From: Garcia nutans
Taxonomy: Eukaryota > Streptophyta > Magnoliopsida > Malpighiales > Euphorbiaceae
Reading direction: 5' to 3'
DNA: 64,000 bases
NCBI GenBank assembly: GCA_947685225.1
Contig: CANTUV010000024.1
Span: forward strand, 23,268,001 to 23,332,000
The translations under genes and the position numbers were made by a program. This document shows, piece by piece, positions 10,415 to 22,640 of the stretch. Every line of letters starts with the position of its first letter. Position 1 is the stretch's first letter. The notes beneath the pieces are model-generated. The model ran no database searches, was not told the DNA's origin, and was given only the letters and a program-made list of their open reading frames with translations.

Positions 10415-10501
10415 CATGGTCTCAGCTAGGGCCTCTTTTATTTTTTCCATCTTGGCATTGAGGGCCTCATCTACCATCCTTTGAATTTGTTAGGGCTTCA
10501 T
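10415..10501 (-). pseudogene. gag N-terminal fragment of element C
   Basis: Minus strand from ATG at 10501: four codons (M K P, then stop), then QIQRMVDEALNAKMEKIKEA, the same N-terminus as the gag of element D (18308). It is cut after 29 codons by the end of LTR B. Confidence 0.75.
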
Positions 10502-11676
10502 TATTTTTGGTGAGCAAGTGATTGAGTCGTTGCTAGATACTTTGTCTCCGGCATTGGTCGGATTGTTGTAAGCTTTTGAACAGTCATAATCCAAGGCTGT
10601 GAGCCAGAGAGGATCAATGATATGAGATGCAAATGTATGCACGAACAATCAATGAAGAAAGATAATTAGGACGTTCCTTCCAATCTTATAACATCCACAC
10701 ACGAATGGCGAGTCTCTTTTCCTAGGTATATGGTTAACAAAATACCAACATGGGGTATCTTATTTTCGAATAATTCACTCGGACGTTTTAACCAATAGTT
10801 ATATTTTCGAAAATGGAAATCCATCCATGATAATTCCTATTAATTAGGTTTTAATCCATCCAACCAACTAAAGTAGCTTTTATGCTATATTGGATTGAAG
10901 CTAAATTAAGAGGTTTATCATAGGTAGATTTCTCACTTGAAAAAGGTAACTAATGATTCATGCCAAAAACAAGCCCATGGTTAATTATTCTTAGCATAAA
11001 CTAGGCTCACAATTGATTTTTGGTATTTCTTAATTGACCTAAATAATTTGCAAGCTCTTTGTAAGAAAAGGTTGGATAAAACAATTTTGTTTCTAAGCCC
11101 ATTGTAAAAAGATCTTAGAAAAAATGGATTTTGGGCTTAGTATTTGCGCCATGAGTAAAAGAATTTTTAATTTGTTTTTGTTAGAAAAGTCTTAGGTCCA
11201 AAGATGATCTTGAAAAGTTTTTAAAATAGTTTTGGTCTTTTAGACTTTAAAGAAAAATTTATTTTGAGCTTACAATGTACTTAGGTCATATTAGAAAAAG
11301 AACAAACCAAATAAGCCATGATTTAAGCCAAGATAAATTAACCATAGTCAAACAACATGCATTTGGGGTAAAAACCTAAGGAAAGTAACTAGGCCAATTA
11401 CATGAGCTTTAGTCTTTGGGTAAAAAGGCTTAGGTTCCCATAGCAAGTATATACCAAATGGTACGAGGCTATGAGTGGTTATGCCATGCTCGATCTCTAT
11501 ACCTTGAGTGAAAGTATGGTATCCCTTACATAACACAACACGGGTAACACGGGCATCCTAACTCACGCACACGATGCAAACTAATATGATGCAATGGATA
11601 ATATCATTATAAGAAAGAATAGAATAATATAAAGACCAACGAAATCAACTTCTCTTATACCCAGTTGAGTCACCAC
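10502..11676 (-). other. 5' leader and PBS of element C
   Basis: Non-coding leader matching those of D (17174-18307) and E (42082-43240) on the opposite strand. It includes the landmarks GGATACCATACTTTCACTC and TTTCTGGCTCACAGC. The PBS next to the LTR (about 11659-11676) reads TGGTGACTCAACTGGG on the minus strand. Confidence 0.75.
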
Positions 11677-13890
11677 TGTGAGGGGGGATTTTTGCCCCCA
11701 CTCCCGGTGGAATGGTTCTTGCGACTTCGGCACTGTTTAGGCTCGGGGCTTTAGAGAACAAGGACCTAAGTCCAGAGAAAATGGAGTCGCCATCCGAACG
11801 GGCCAAGAAAAAGAAAGGGGTGGATGACTCGATCCCTAAGGAATCCCCAACCCCCTAATGGATTCGGAAAGTTGAGTACATGTGGGGAAGGTGAGAAATG
11901 GCCCAGCACCCCCCACAAAGCCCGATTCATTGGAACCGGCCTCCTTTACAGGTTTTAATATTATAAAATTCTTAAGTATAACAATATTATCCATATTACA
12001 CACAATAATTAAAATAAAGCATCGATATATTAAAAATCAAAACAATGTCCAAATAAAGCAAATAAATGGACATCCATCCAAGGATGGAAACATGTCCTTA
12101 CATCTCATGTCTAAATAGGACACCCACCAAAAGGTAAAAACATATCCTTTACATTGGTTCTAAAATAGAAAAGCAATTTAAATTACATGATATTTAACTA
12201 ATGAGGTACCCACCAAGTGGAAACATACCTCTTACAACATTTGGAAACCTAAATAAATTGATAAAAGTTAAATAACCATTCATAATTCATCAAAGGTATT
12301 AAACATCAATAGTAAGTAATCATCCATCCATGATAAATTTGATGCATTGAATGTAAATAAATTAAAACATATAAAATAAATCAAAGCATAATCAAATATA
12401 GAATTGAATAAGGGAAATAAAAATCTAAATCATAGGTACTATTTCCATTTTGGGTTATTTATTTCATGTGTTTATGATTTTAGAATTTGTGGAATTAGGC
12501 TACTGTGAGTTTTTAAAAGAATTAAAATAGATTAAGATTTTATGTTTTAAAAGGTTGATAAAGTTCTTTGATTAACCAAATTAGTGTTTGAATGGTGAAA
12601 TCATGAAACTAGGATTTGAACACTTTAAAATACTTTTGATTTATGACTTACGATTACTCATTGAATTATGTTTTAAGCTTATTGTGTAAAATTAAACATT
12701 TGTGTTTATATGATTTTTAAGGTTTTAAAGGATTAGGGTTTAGAAAAAATTAGGGTTTAAGGTTTTAAAGGGGTTAGGGTTCACAATTTTAAGTTTGGAA
12801 GTTGCATTAAGGTTTAGTATCTAAGAATTAGGGTTTTGGTGAATGCTTAGGTTTTTTAGAATTTGGAAAAAGCAATTGATAATTTTATGAAAGTAAACAA
12901 ATGATTTAAGGTTTATATAAAAAGAAAAGATGTTTTTAGGGTTTGTTGAAAGAAACATAATCAAATTTTGGTTTTGAAGAAAAACATGTTCAATTAGGGT
13001 TTTAAGATTTTGAAGAAGTAAAAATAACAATTTTAAGCCTTTTTGGAAAACAAAGCAACGAATTAAGGTTTTTAACTTTAGAAAAGGGGAATTAAGGTTC
13101 TAGGATTTTTGAATTAAAAGAAACAACTAGATGAGTTAAGCTACTGTAAAAAAAACAAAAAGAATTTAAGAATTCAAACCTTCTTTCGTAGGTTACACCA
13201 AAATTGCTTCTTGGATGAACCCAATAAAAAACAAGCTTTGCTGCCTTTGAATTTCCTGAATTGTTTTCTTGCTTTCTCAAAAAATTGGATTGATTTATTG
13301 CCTTTCCTACTCAGTTTCGGATCAATTTTGTTCCTAGCTTCTATCCGATTTCCTTCTTTCTTTCTGATTGATTTTTTGTGTTGTAATTGATCTTATTTAT
13401 AGAAGAATTCTTGATTAATTCTAGTTGCTCGCAGCATACATTATTCATTAAGAAAAGGAAATCGAAACCTAATTGCATTAGGTTTCGAAAAATTTGCGTC
13501 GAAAAAATTTCGCTGGCGAAAAAAAAACTGCTGCTGAAAAAATGCGCTGGCAAAAAAATTTGCCGAAGTTGGCTGCGGCAGAGGGCTAGGACCGGCCTGT
13601 GGGCCATTTTTCCCGCAGGAAACTCCTGCGGGCGAAATGGCTCACGGCCATGCCCCGCGCTAGTTTTTGATGATGATTTTTTGATCGCCGATTTTTCAGT
13701 CCTCGATTTTTATTTTTATTTGTTTATTTTTATTTTTTATTAATAATAATTAGATACTAAAGCAAAAATTATTTAATTAAGATAACAAAAATTATTTTGG
13801 ACCAATTAAAATATATTAGACAACAGAAAAATTATTTTGGACTAAATAAAATATATTGGACCGGACTGGTTCAAAAATTAAGGATCTACA
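11677..13890 (-). mobile_element. Element C 5' LTR
   Basis: Minus strand: starts TGTAGATCC at 13890 and ends CTCACA at 11677, 2214 bp, followed by PBS and leader, so it is a 5' LTR. TATA box at 13394-13401. GC-rich block at about 13500-13650 with CGCAGGAAACTCCTGCG. The bases CGCGC at 13891-13895 would be one half of its TSD. Confidence 0.88.
13394..13401 (-). promoter_or_regulatory. LTR TATA box (element C)
   Basis: TATAAATA on the minus strand at the family-conserved place. Confidence 0.65.
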
Positions 13891-15065
13891 CGCGCTAAAT
13901 TATAGTTTGAAATGGATGTATCTCTGACTATGCTGCTTAGGCCTCACAACTCATGTTTTCAAATGTCCAAAAGGATGAAGATCCAATTTAAAGGGTGAAG
14001 ACCCAAAGTCCAAAGAATAAAGATCCAATTTAAAGGGTGAAGACCCAAAGTACAAAGGATGAAGATCCATTTTAAAGGGTGAAGACCCGATCTCCAAGGA
14101 TGAAGATCCATTTTGAAGGGTAAAGACCCGATGCCAAGGATGAAGATCCAATTTAAAGGGTGAAGACCGTAAGTCCAAAGGATAAAGATTTAATTTAAAG
14201 GGTGAAGACCCGAAGTCCAAAGGATGAAGATCCATTTTAAAGGGTGAAGACCCGATCTCCAAGGGTGAAGATCCATTTTGAAGGGTGAAGACCTAATGCC
14301 AAGAATGAAGATCTAATTTAAAGGGTGAAAACCCAAAGTCCAAAGGATGAAGATCCAATTTAAAGGGTGAAGACTTGAAGTCCAAAGGATGAAGATCCAA
14401 TTTAAAGGGTGAACACCTGAAGTCCAAAGGATAAAGATCCAATTTAAAGGGTGAAGACCTGAAGTCCAAAGGATGAAGATCCATTTTAAAGGGTGAAGAT
14501 CCATTTTGAAGGGTGAAGACTCGATGCCAAGGATGAAGATCCAATTTAAAGGGTGAAGACCTAAAGTCCAAAGGATAAAGATCTATTTTGAAGGGTGAAG
14601 ACCTGATGCCAAGGATGAAGATCCATTTTAAAGGGTGAAGACTCAACATCCAGATGATGAAGATCCATTTTAAAGGGTAAAGACCCGATCTCCAATGGAT
14701 AAAAATCTATATTTTAAGTGTAAAGACCTGATCTCTAATGGATAAAGATCCATGTTTGAAGGGTAAAGACCCGATCTCCAATGGATAAAGATCCATATTT
14801 TAAGGGTAAAGACCCAATCTCCAATGGATAAAGATCCATGTTTTAAGGATAAAGACCCGATCTCCAATGGATAAAGATTCATTTTTAGTGGGTAAAGACC
14901 CATAATCCATTAAAGAATGGAAAAACTAGTTAGAAGGAAGCCAAAATTCTCAACAGATAAAAGGTCAGTCAAATTCAGTTTTGAATCGAGAACCAAAAAT
15001 CCATTTTCAGGTCGAGAACCCAAATCCAGTATTGGGTCAAGCACCCGAAATCTAGTTTAGGATCG
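13891..15065 (+). repeat. 3' region of element H: GGATGAAGATCC / GGGTGAAGACCC array
   Basis: 13896-13960 matches D at about 21976-22035, showing that this is the 3' part of another Ogre-type element (H). Then 13965-14900 holds some twenty units of about 40-45 bp that alternate GGATGAAGATCC with GGGTGAAGACCC; near 14690-14900 they become GGATAAAGATCC and GGGTAAAGACCC. The end, 14930-15065, has GGTCGAGAACCC-type units. No polypurine tract follows because element D inserted at 15066. Long ORFs on the minus strand are repeat artefacts. Confidence 0.85.
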
Positions 15066-15496
15066 TGCAGACCCTTAATTTTTGACCCAGTCCGGTCAAT
15101 ATATATTTTATTTAGTCCAAAATAATTTTTGTGTTATCTTAATTAAATAATATTTATTTTAGTATTTATTTTTTATAATTATAGTAATACAATAATAAAA
15201 ATAAATAAATAAAAATAAAAATCGGCAACGGAAAAATCGGCGACGAAAAAATTCATCACCGAAAGTGTTGGACGAAATGGCTTGGCATCCAGTTTCGCTC
15301 GCAATCCCTAACAGCCCAACTCGCAAATTTCCCACGCGGTTTCTCACAAATTCCCTCGCAGCCCGTAGCAGTTTTTTTCGCCAACGAAATTTTCCAACGC
15401 AATTTTTTTTGAAACCAAACTCTATTTGGTTTCGGTTTCTTTTCCTAATTAATTTGAGTTTCCTTAAACCATTAGAACTAGGCATACAAATTTTCC

Positions 15497-15504
15497 TATA
15501 AATA
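15497..15504 (+). promoter_or_regulatory. LTR TATA box (element D, 5')
   Basis: TATAAATA 430 bp into the LTR; downstream transcription would pass the telobox cluster and reach the PBS. Confidence 0.7.
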
Positions 15505-15969
15505 ACATATTAAAGGACAGAAACAGGGGGGACTGGACTTTGGGAGAGAACTTTAAACTTTGGATCGGAGAGTAGGACTTGAGATTTGAGAGAAAGAAGC
15601 AAGCAAGCAATCAATCCATCAAAGGCAGCCATCTTACCTTTGTCCTTGTTCATCCAGAAAATAACTTTTTGGTGGAACCAACTACGCAGCCTTGATCTTT
15701 AATTATACATTGCTCGTGATCACAGTAGTTTTGTATCTTTGATTCATAAGATTATACACACAAAACCTTGATCTATAAATATGTAATAACTTGATCTTCA
15801 TTTCAAAAATCCTAAATGATTTCTTCTGTTTCCAAATACCTTGAAAACATTAAAAAAATACTCTTTTGTTTTAAAAAACCTTAAATCGTTTTTCCCATTT
15901 CCAAAAGCTTTTAAAAACTCTAAACTATTTTCCTCTCACTTTTTTCCAAATTTTTCAAATGTTTTGTTA

Positions 15970-16340
15970 AATCTCCAAACCCTAACTTACTTTACAATTT
16001 CTAAAAATCACAATTACTTTATAAAACTCTTAACTATTTTCTTCAATTCCAAAACCAAGATAGTAAACTCCCAAACTAGTTAATCTAAACCCTAAGTTTT
16101 CCTAAACCCTAATTCCCTCAAAACCCACGATCGTAAACCCTAGTTTTCCTAAACCCTAATCCTTAAAACCTTAAAACCTCATAAACCTAAACATTCAAAC
16201 CCAATATAGTAAATCCAAAATAATAATCCAGTAGCTAAAAATTATAAAGCTAAATGTTTTAAAATATCCTAAAACCCTAATTTCATAATGTTACCGTTAA
16301 ACCCTACTTTGATTCATGAAACCCTAATCCATTCCAACTT
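15970..16340 (+). repeat. Telobox-rich stretch of LTR D
   Basis: AAACCCTA or AAACCCTAA occurs repeatedly (for example near 15977, 16087, 16103, 16133, 16150, 16274, 16318). The equivalent regions of the other LTRs show the same. This is dispersed, not a telomere tandem array. Confidence 0.7.
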
Positions 16341-17173
16341 TCCAAAACTTACAATAGCCTAAACAAATGATAATAATAATACTAAAATCCTAAAACCATA
16401 AATGTTAATTAAACAACTTCAAATAGAAACAGTAAACCTAAATTTGTATCTTTACTTGCTTATGTAGTTTATTATATGCTTTGATGGTTGATTTAATTTC
16501 AATGCTTGATTTACTTAATTTATCATGGATGAATGTCATTATATATTTTGATTGATGAATGATCTATTTATGATGAATGGTTATTTACTTTTATTGATTT
16601 ACCTAGATTTCCAAATGTTGTAAGAGGTATGTTTCCACTTTGTGGGTACCTCATTAGTTAAATATCATGTAATTTAAATTGCTTTTATATTTTAGCCCAA
16701 TGTAAAGGACATGTTTCTACCTTTTGGTGGGTGTCCTATTAGTTTAGACGTGGATGATGTAAGGGCATCTTCGGATGGGTGTCCATTTATTTACTTTGCT
16801 TGGAAATTGCTTTGATTTTAATATAATGATGCTTTATTTCAATTGTTGTGTGTAATATGGATAATATTGTTATATTTAAGAATTTTATAATATTAAGACC
16901 TGTAAAGGAGGCCGGTTCCAATAAACCGGGAGTTGTGGGGGTACTGGGCCATTTCTCACCTTCCCCACACGTACCCAACTTTCAGAACCCATTAGGGGGT
17001 TGGGGATTCCTTAGGAATTGAGTCATCCACTCCTTTCTTTTTCTCGGCCCTTTCGGGTGGCGACTCCATTTTCTTCGGATTTAGGTCCTTGTTCTCTAAG
17101 GTCCCAAGCCTAAACAGAGCCGAAGTCATAAGAACCATTCCACCGGGAGTGGGGGCAAAAATCCCCGCTCATA

Positions 17174-18307
17174 GTGGCGACTCCATTGGGGATAAGAGAA
17201 GTTGATTCCGTTGGTCTTTATATTATTCTATTCTTTCTTATAATGATATTATCCATTGCATCATATTAGATTGCATCGTGTGCGTGAGTGAGGACACCCG
17301 TGTTATCCGTGTTGTGTTATATAAGGGATACCATACTTTCACTCAAGGTATGGAGATCGAGCATGGCATAACCACTCATAGCCTCATACCATTTGGTATA
17401 TAATTGCTATGGGAACCTAAGCCTTTTTACCCAAAGACTAAAGCTCATGTAATTGGCCTAGTTACTTTCCTTAGGTTTTTACCCCAAATGCTTGTTGTTT
17501 GACTATGGTTAATTTGTCTTGGCTTAAATCATGGCTTATTTGGTTTGTTTTTTTTTTTCTAATATGACCTAAGTACATTGTAAGCTCAAAATAAATTTTT
17601 TCTTTAAAGTCCAAAAGACCAAAGCTATTTTCAAAACTTTTCAAGATGGTCTTTGGATATAAAACTTTTCTAAAAACAAATTAAAAATACTTTTCTCATG
17701 ACCCAAATACTAAGCCCAAAATCCATTTTTTCTAAAATCTTTTTACAATGGGCTTAGAAACAAAATTACTTTCATTCAACCTTTTCTTACAAAGAGCTTG
17801 AAATTATTTAGGTCAATTATGAAATACCAAAAATCAATTGTGAGCCTAGTTTATACTAAGAATAAATTAACCATGGGCTTGTTTTTGGCATGAATCATTA
17901 GTTACTTTTTTAAATGAGAAATCTATTTATAATAAACCTCTTAATTTAGTTTTAATCCAATATAGCATAAAAGCTACTATAGTTGATTAAAACCTAATTA
18001 ATGGGAATTATTATGAATTGATTTTCGAGGGAAATGTTCAAAGTACCCCATGTTGGTATTTTGTTAACCATGTACCTAGGAAAAGAGACTCGCCATTCGT
18101 GTGTGGATGTTATAAGGTTGGAAGGAACGTCCTAATTATCTTTCTTTGTTGATTGTTTGTGCATACATGCATACATTTGCATCTCATATCATTAATCCTT
18201 TCTGGCTCACAGCCGTAGATTATGATAGTTCAAAAGCTTATGACAATCCGACCTATGCCGGAGATGAAGAATCTAGCAATGACTAAATCACTTGCTCACC
18301 AAAAGCT
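17174..18307 (+). other. PBS and 5' leader of element D
   Basis: The PBS GTGGCGACTCCATTGGGGA (17174-17192) follows the LTR directly; this type is known from Ogre/Tat elements and is usually assigned to a tRNA-Arg primer (from memory). The leader is about 1.1 kb and non-coding. It includes a possible hairpin, CCATAC...GTATGG, near 17330-17352. Confidence 0.8.
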
Positions 18308-19091
18308 ATGGAGCCTAAACAAATTCAAAGAATGGTGGATGAAGCCCTCAATGCCAAAATGGAAGAAATAAAAGAGGCCCTAGCTGAGACCATGAAGAAC
18401 CAATTGACTGCAATTTTAGAAAATCATGTCGAAGCATCTGCTAGCACTAAGAAGCCAAAGGACAAAGGGAAGACTAAAGTTGGTGAAGTGGTTTTTGATG
18501 ATGATAAGGTGATCATTGATCATGATGATTGGGCTCAATACTACCAAGATCCTTAAGACAAGAAGAAAGAACCAAAGATTGTTGAAAGATCAGCTATGGA
18601 GAAAACTGAAACTTCTGATGTTGAAAGGATGATTGCGGACTTAGACAAGAAATTTGAGAAGAAACTGAAGACCGAAGAAATGTCCAAAGTTAACAAATTA
18701 TTTGAGCTAGGTGAAGAAGTTTCGTACAAGTTCAAGATGCCATCTTTTGTGAAGTTTGATGGAACAAAAAATCCTCATCTCCATGTAAAACAGTATATCA
18801 CTGCCATGCAGTCTGCCCGAGCTACTAAGGCTCAAACACTAAGGTACTTTATGCTCTCATTGGAGCTTGTTGTCCAAAATTGGTTCAATACCTTAGATGA
18901 TGGAACACAAAAGAGTTGGGATTTGCTATACAGGGCCTTCATCCAACAATATGGATACAATGTCGAGATGGAAGTTACCTTAATGGAAGTTGAGTCCATT
19001 AGACAAAAGCCAAATGAGAATTTTGTGGACTATGTGAAAAGATGGAGAAATAAGGCTGCACTGCTCAAGAAGAGGCCTGATGAGTCTGATC

Positions 19092-19601
19092 TGTAACGAC
19101 CCTCCCTAACCAGGTCGGTATCCCAAGGTCGGTTGCCCAGCCCACTGGGTCTGCATGGTCCGCAGGAGGCAAGCGATCGCTACAGTACTGGACAGCCCTC
19201 GCGGCCCACCCAGCAGGAATTTGTTTATTTGGCCCCAAGGGGTCGCCTCCCTGGATCGAACCCCTGACCTCCCACTTAAGAGAGCCAGCGAGAACCATCC
19301 AGTACCATTTGGATCGAACCCCTGACCTCCCACTTAAGAGAGCCAGCGAGAACCATCCAGTACCATTTAGCAGAAATGGTACTGGATGGTTCTCGCTGGC
19401 TCTCTTAAGTGGGAGGTCAGGGGTTCGATCCAGGGAGGCGACTTAATTCCAAGGAATTAAGCCAAATTAACAAATCCTGTGGGGTGGGCCGAGAGGGCTG
19501 TCCAGTACTGTAACGATCGCTTGCCTCCTGCGGACCATGCGGACCCAGTGGGCTGGGCAACCGACCTTGGGATACCGACCTGGTTGGGGAGGGTCGTTAC
19601 A
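19092..19601. mobile_element. 510-bp foldback element with tRNA-like B boxes
   Basis: Ends are TGTAACGACCCTCCC and GGGAGGGTCGTTACA, flanked by the 5-bp duplication TGATC (19087-19091, 19602-19606). The two halves are largely reverse complements over more than 200 bp, centred near 19375. The left arm carries an extra direct copy of a 58-60-bp segment (about 19253-19370). The right arm contains CTTAAGTGGGAGGTCAGG then GGTTCGATCC, a perfect tRNA-type B box. TG...CA ends with a 5-bp TSD suggest two inverted copies of a small LTR (TRIM-like) or a foldback DNA element. No coding capacity. Confidence 0.85.
19422..19431 (+). promoter_or_regulatory. Putative RNA polymerase III B box
   Basis: GGTTCGATCC fits the tRNA B-box consensus GGTTCGANNCC. 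An upstream A box is only weakly suggested around 19387-19400. Two inverted copies lie in the left arm (minus strand, about 19255 and 19314). Confidence 0.45.
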
Positions 19602-20217
19602 TGATCAAATAGGGATTATTGTCAGAGGTGTCCTGCCCAACCTCCGTGAAAGGCTGTCTCACACCTTTATAAGGGACTTCAAAGATCTTCTCCAAGCTGG
19701 TTTACAAATTGAAGAGTGGGAAAGGGAGAAAAATCACTTTTCGGCAAGAAGGAATGAGAAAGGAAATTATCAGCCTAGCAATCAAAGTGCACAAAAGGAA
19801 GCTGATGTTAATGCCACTAGTCAAGGAGGAATGAGGCAGTTTTTAGAATTAGGGAAGTCGATGTCTTGGGTTCTTAATAAGCTACGAAAGAAGGGATTGT
19901 TACAACCCTTGACTCCTCGTCCTTTGCCTAATCCTCTTCCACCTAACTTTGATACTAATGCATTTTGCCAATTCCATCAAAGGCCTAGACATGAAACAGA
20001 CAATTGTATGAAGTTAAGGAATGAGATCCAGAATTTAATTGATAATGTCAAGTTGCTTGAGCCCAATAAGCACAATACCAAAGGTAATCCATTTCCAAGG
20101 TTCAACAGGGTGCCACCACCAGCAACCTTCATGGTAGGAAAAGGATTAGAAGAAGATTTTGTTTTATCATCCTTTCAAAATGGGGATATTGAAGATGTGA
20201 AAGGAAAAGAAGCTTAA

Positions 20218-22640
20218 CTCAACAAACTTTCCTTAGCTTGAATGTTGCTTTTCAATTTTACTTTCTTTAATATTTAATTGGAACTATCGTGTTTTTCAAA
20301 TTTAAATTTGTTTGAATAGATTGCTTTCATTAAAAATTTATTGGTCTTTGCTCATTTTGGTGCTCAACCAATGAGGAATCTAGCTTGATGATTCATGAAT
20401 TAATATATTTATGCATCATGACTTGAATGACTTTACTAGGTGAGAGAATTCCTCTATAGCATTGAGTTGTGTATGCTTACTTAGAGAGGGTTCCTACATA
20501 ATTACCTTTGTCTAGGTCCTAGTCAGTCTTAGAACATGTTTTGACAAACTTTTGAGGCAAAATTGAACTCTGCTTATTTAAGGGAGAGATGATCTAGGCA
20601 TTGTTTGGTTAGCCAACAACTAGTATCCACCCTATTAAATATCAATCCCTAGTTGTCCCTTTGATCCTTCATAAAATTTTAGGTTTCTTTTCATTGGCAT
20701 ATAACCCCAACAACCTACCTTGAGCTGTTGTGATACTTTTGACAAGTCTTATGACCACTAAGGTGAAGAGGCAAGAAGATCAAAGAATGGAATGCATAGC
20801 CAAAGCTGTAAGGATAGTTGATGTTTTCAAGACCATAAGGGTAGTTGAAGCTCACCTAATATCTCCCATCTATCAAGATAACATCAGAGTAACAAATGAT
20901 TTATTCCTGTTAAAGGAGATTTATACCACTCCGCTCATCCATTATTGGAAACCCAAGTTGGTACAAACAAGACAACTCTGTTTGAGCTAGAATAAAAAAA
21001 AAGAAAATAAAAGAAAGAAAAAAGAAAGAAAATAAAAGAAATAAAAGAAGAAAACAAAAAGGGAAAAAGAAGGATAAAGCCTAAAATGTGGTTCAGAAAG
21101 TCAACTGAGTTCTCTTTTACCTAAAGCAGCAAAAGGCTTCCATTTAGCTTATAAGGACATTTTGACTTGAATTGGTCCAACCCAACCAAAGATTCAATCA
21201 AAATTGGAGAAAAAAGGAGGAAGACCATCCAGTTCTTGAAAGTTCTGTACTTAACAGTCCTACAAGGAAGAATGATAAAATGATAAAATGTTCAAAGAAA
21301 GGAAGAGTAAGAAAAATAAAAAAAAGAAAGAAAAGGGGGAAGAATAAAAGAAACAATTTTAAGCACCAAACTTTTTGTAAGGGCAAAGACTGTCCTAATC
21401 AAGATCCAGATTAATGCCAAGAAGATAGAAGGAATTTCGAGTCTAGCAAGATTGCTCCCAGCTACCTAAAAGTCCAAACAAGAAATTTGTAGTATGAAGG
21501 TTTGTCCTTTGTGTCACACCGGCTCTAATCTAAAAATGGCCTTCATTTAAACCCGTGTCCCTTATAGACCCAATTTCAAGCCTATCAAAGACCTGTTGAT
21601 CTCTCTTGGTAGGTAGAGTCTATTAGTAGAGATAATATTTAAACTCAAATGAGACCTTTGGCCAAGTAATGTGCATGTGCCTATCTGAAGTGCAACAATT
21701 CTTGCTTAAATAGAAATGATTCCTGAGTTTAGTACGGTAACTAGGGATGTCATGTTATAGATATGTTAATTTGGAAAAATCAAGTCCTGAGGTACATTAA
21801 CATTGATTTGGCAAAGCCAACATTTGATTTCAAAATCAAAATTCAAAGAATTCAAAAATGTTTTTGTCATACAAAACCTTTAAGGGGAGTATGTTGAACT
21901 GTCGAATCTCGAAGAACACATTGGGCAAAGTAAATGATTACTGGCAAGGTCATGAAGAAGCTACCAATTGACATGCTGAATCATAATTTAAAATGGATGA
22001 ATCTCTACTATTTGGGGCCTCCATTATTCATATTTTCAATATCTTAAGATAAAAGCCATAAAAGTGAAGCCTTCTACCATTCCAGTGCAAGACCTGAAAG
22101 GGCATCTGAAAGAAATCTGTGAGAATATTTCAGCTGATAACCTCAGTCTATGAGTCGATGGAATCACTGTAAGTATTATTCATGCATATCATGCATACAT
22201 GAGCATATCACATCACATTTTCTTATCTTGTATTGTCTATTTTTTATTAAAGTGAACAGCAAACACCCTGTGAAGTAAACAATCAAAAGAAGATATCAAA
22301 TCAGGGGGGCATGGAAAGCCCATTGCTTGAGAAAGCTCCAGTAATTTTGCAAAGAGAAGAAATGCATGCTTGTGCGAAGAACTAGACAACAAAAACATCA
22401 ATCAGAGCCCGTATAGAAAAATCATGGGTTTGAGCCTACACAAGGGGCAAAGTTTAATTTTTAAGTTTATGCATGAAGAAAATATTTTGACTCACTTCTA
22501 ATATTTTACCATGCAGGGGGCAAGGAGAGGATATAAGGTCCAATTAAAAATAGCTGAATTTTTGAAAAAAGGAAGAACAAAAGATTGGAACATTAGAACT
22601 CTCAAAAGAATGAAGATGCAAAAGACAAAAGATCAGTCCA
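20218..22640 (+). mobile_element. Non-coding body of element D
   Basis: No protease, RT, RNase H or integrase similarity is visible between gag and the 3' repeats. The stretch is AT-rich with two purine-rich tracts (about 20990-21075 and 21285-21350). Parts recur elsewhere: 20870-21160 equals 1-240 inverted, and 21550-21930 equals 52456-52754 plus 59932-60036. This shows a shared non-autonomous body, not unique host DNA. Small ORFs here are not convincing. Confidence 0.75.

Larger units (their letters stand above)
15066..17173 (+). mobile_element. Element D 5' LTR
   Basis: Starts TGCAGACCC (G to C-type drift from TGTAGACCC) and ends CTCATA, 2108 bp, followed by PBS, leader and gag. TATA box at 15497-15504. 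At least seven teloboxes (AAACCCTA) at 15975-16340. Left flank GATCG (15061-15065) is the expected TSD half; the right end of D is lost. Confidence 0.9.
18308..20217 (+). pseudogene. Ogre/Tat-type gag of element D, split by a foldback insertion
   Basis: Starts MEPKQIQRMVDEALNAKMEE. An in-frame TAA at 18554-18556 interrupts it, after which the frame continues. The retrotransposon gag core begins near FKMPSFVKFDGTKNPHLHV and runs through YFMLSLELVVQNWFNTL to ENFVDYVKRWRNKAA. At codon ESD the reading is broken by a 510-bp insertion (19092-19601). Removing it and one TSD copy restores continuity with QIGIIVRGVLPNLRERL. The C-terminal part has CQFHQRPRHETDNC (about 19967-20008), a zinc-binding-like motif, followed by LRNEIQNLID. 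It ends with TAA at 20215-20217. No pol follows. Confidence 0.9.

Noticed and set aside
13965..14900. Possible CRISPR-like direct repeat array
   Set aside because: Units are adjacent and imperfect without unique spacers, and the context is a plant retrotransposon 3' region.
13951..14903. Long minus-strand ORFs with regular HPLKWIFIL-type peptide repeats
   Set aside because: They arise from the 40-45-bp DNA repeats; several frames are open at once and the composition is unlike a protein family.
19381..19440. tRNA gene
   Set aside because: Only the B box and part of an anticodon-like arm are present; no acceptor stem or complete cloverleaf.
21172..21414. 80-codon lysine-rich ORF in element D
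   Set aside because: Derived from a purine-rich tract in the non-coding body; no family likeness.
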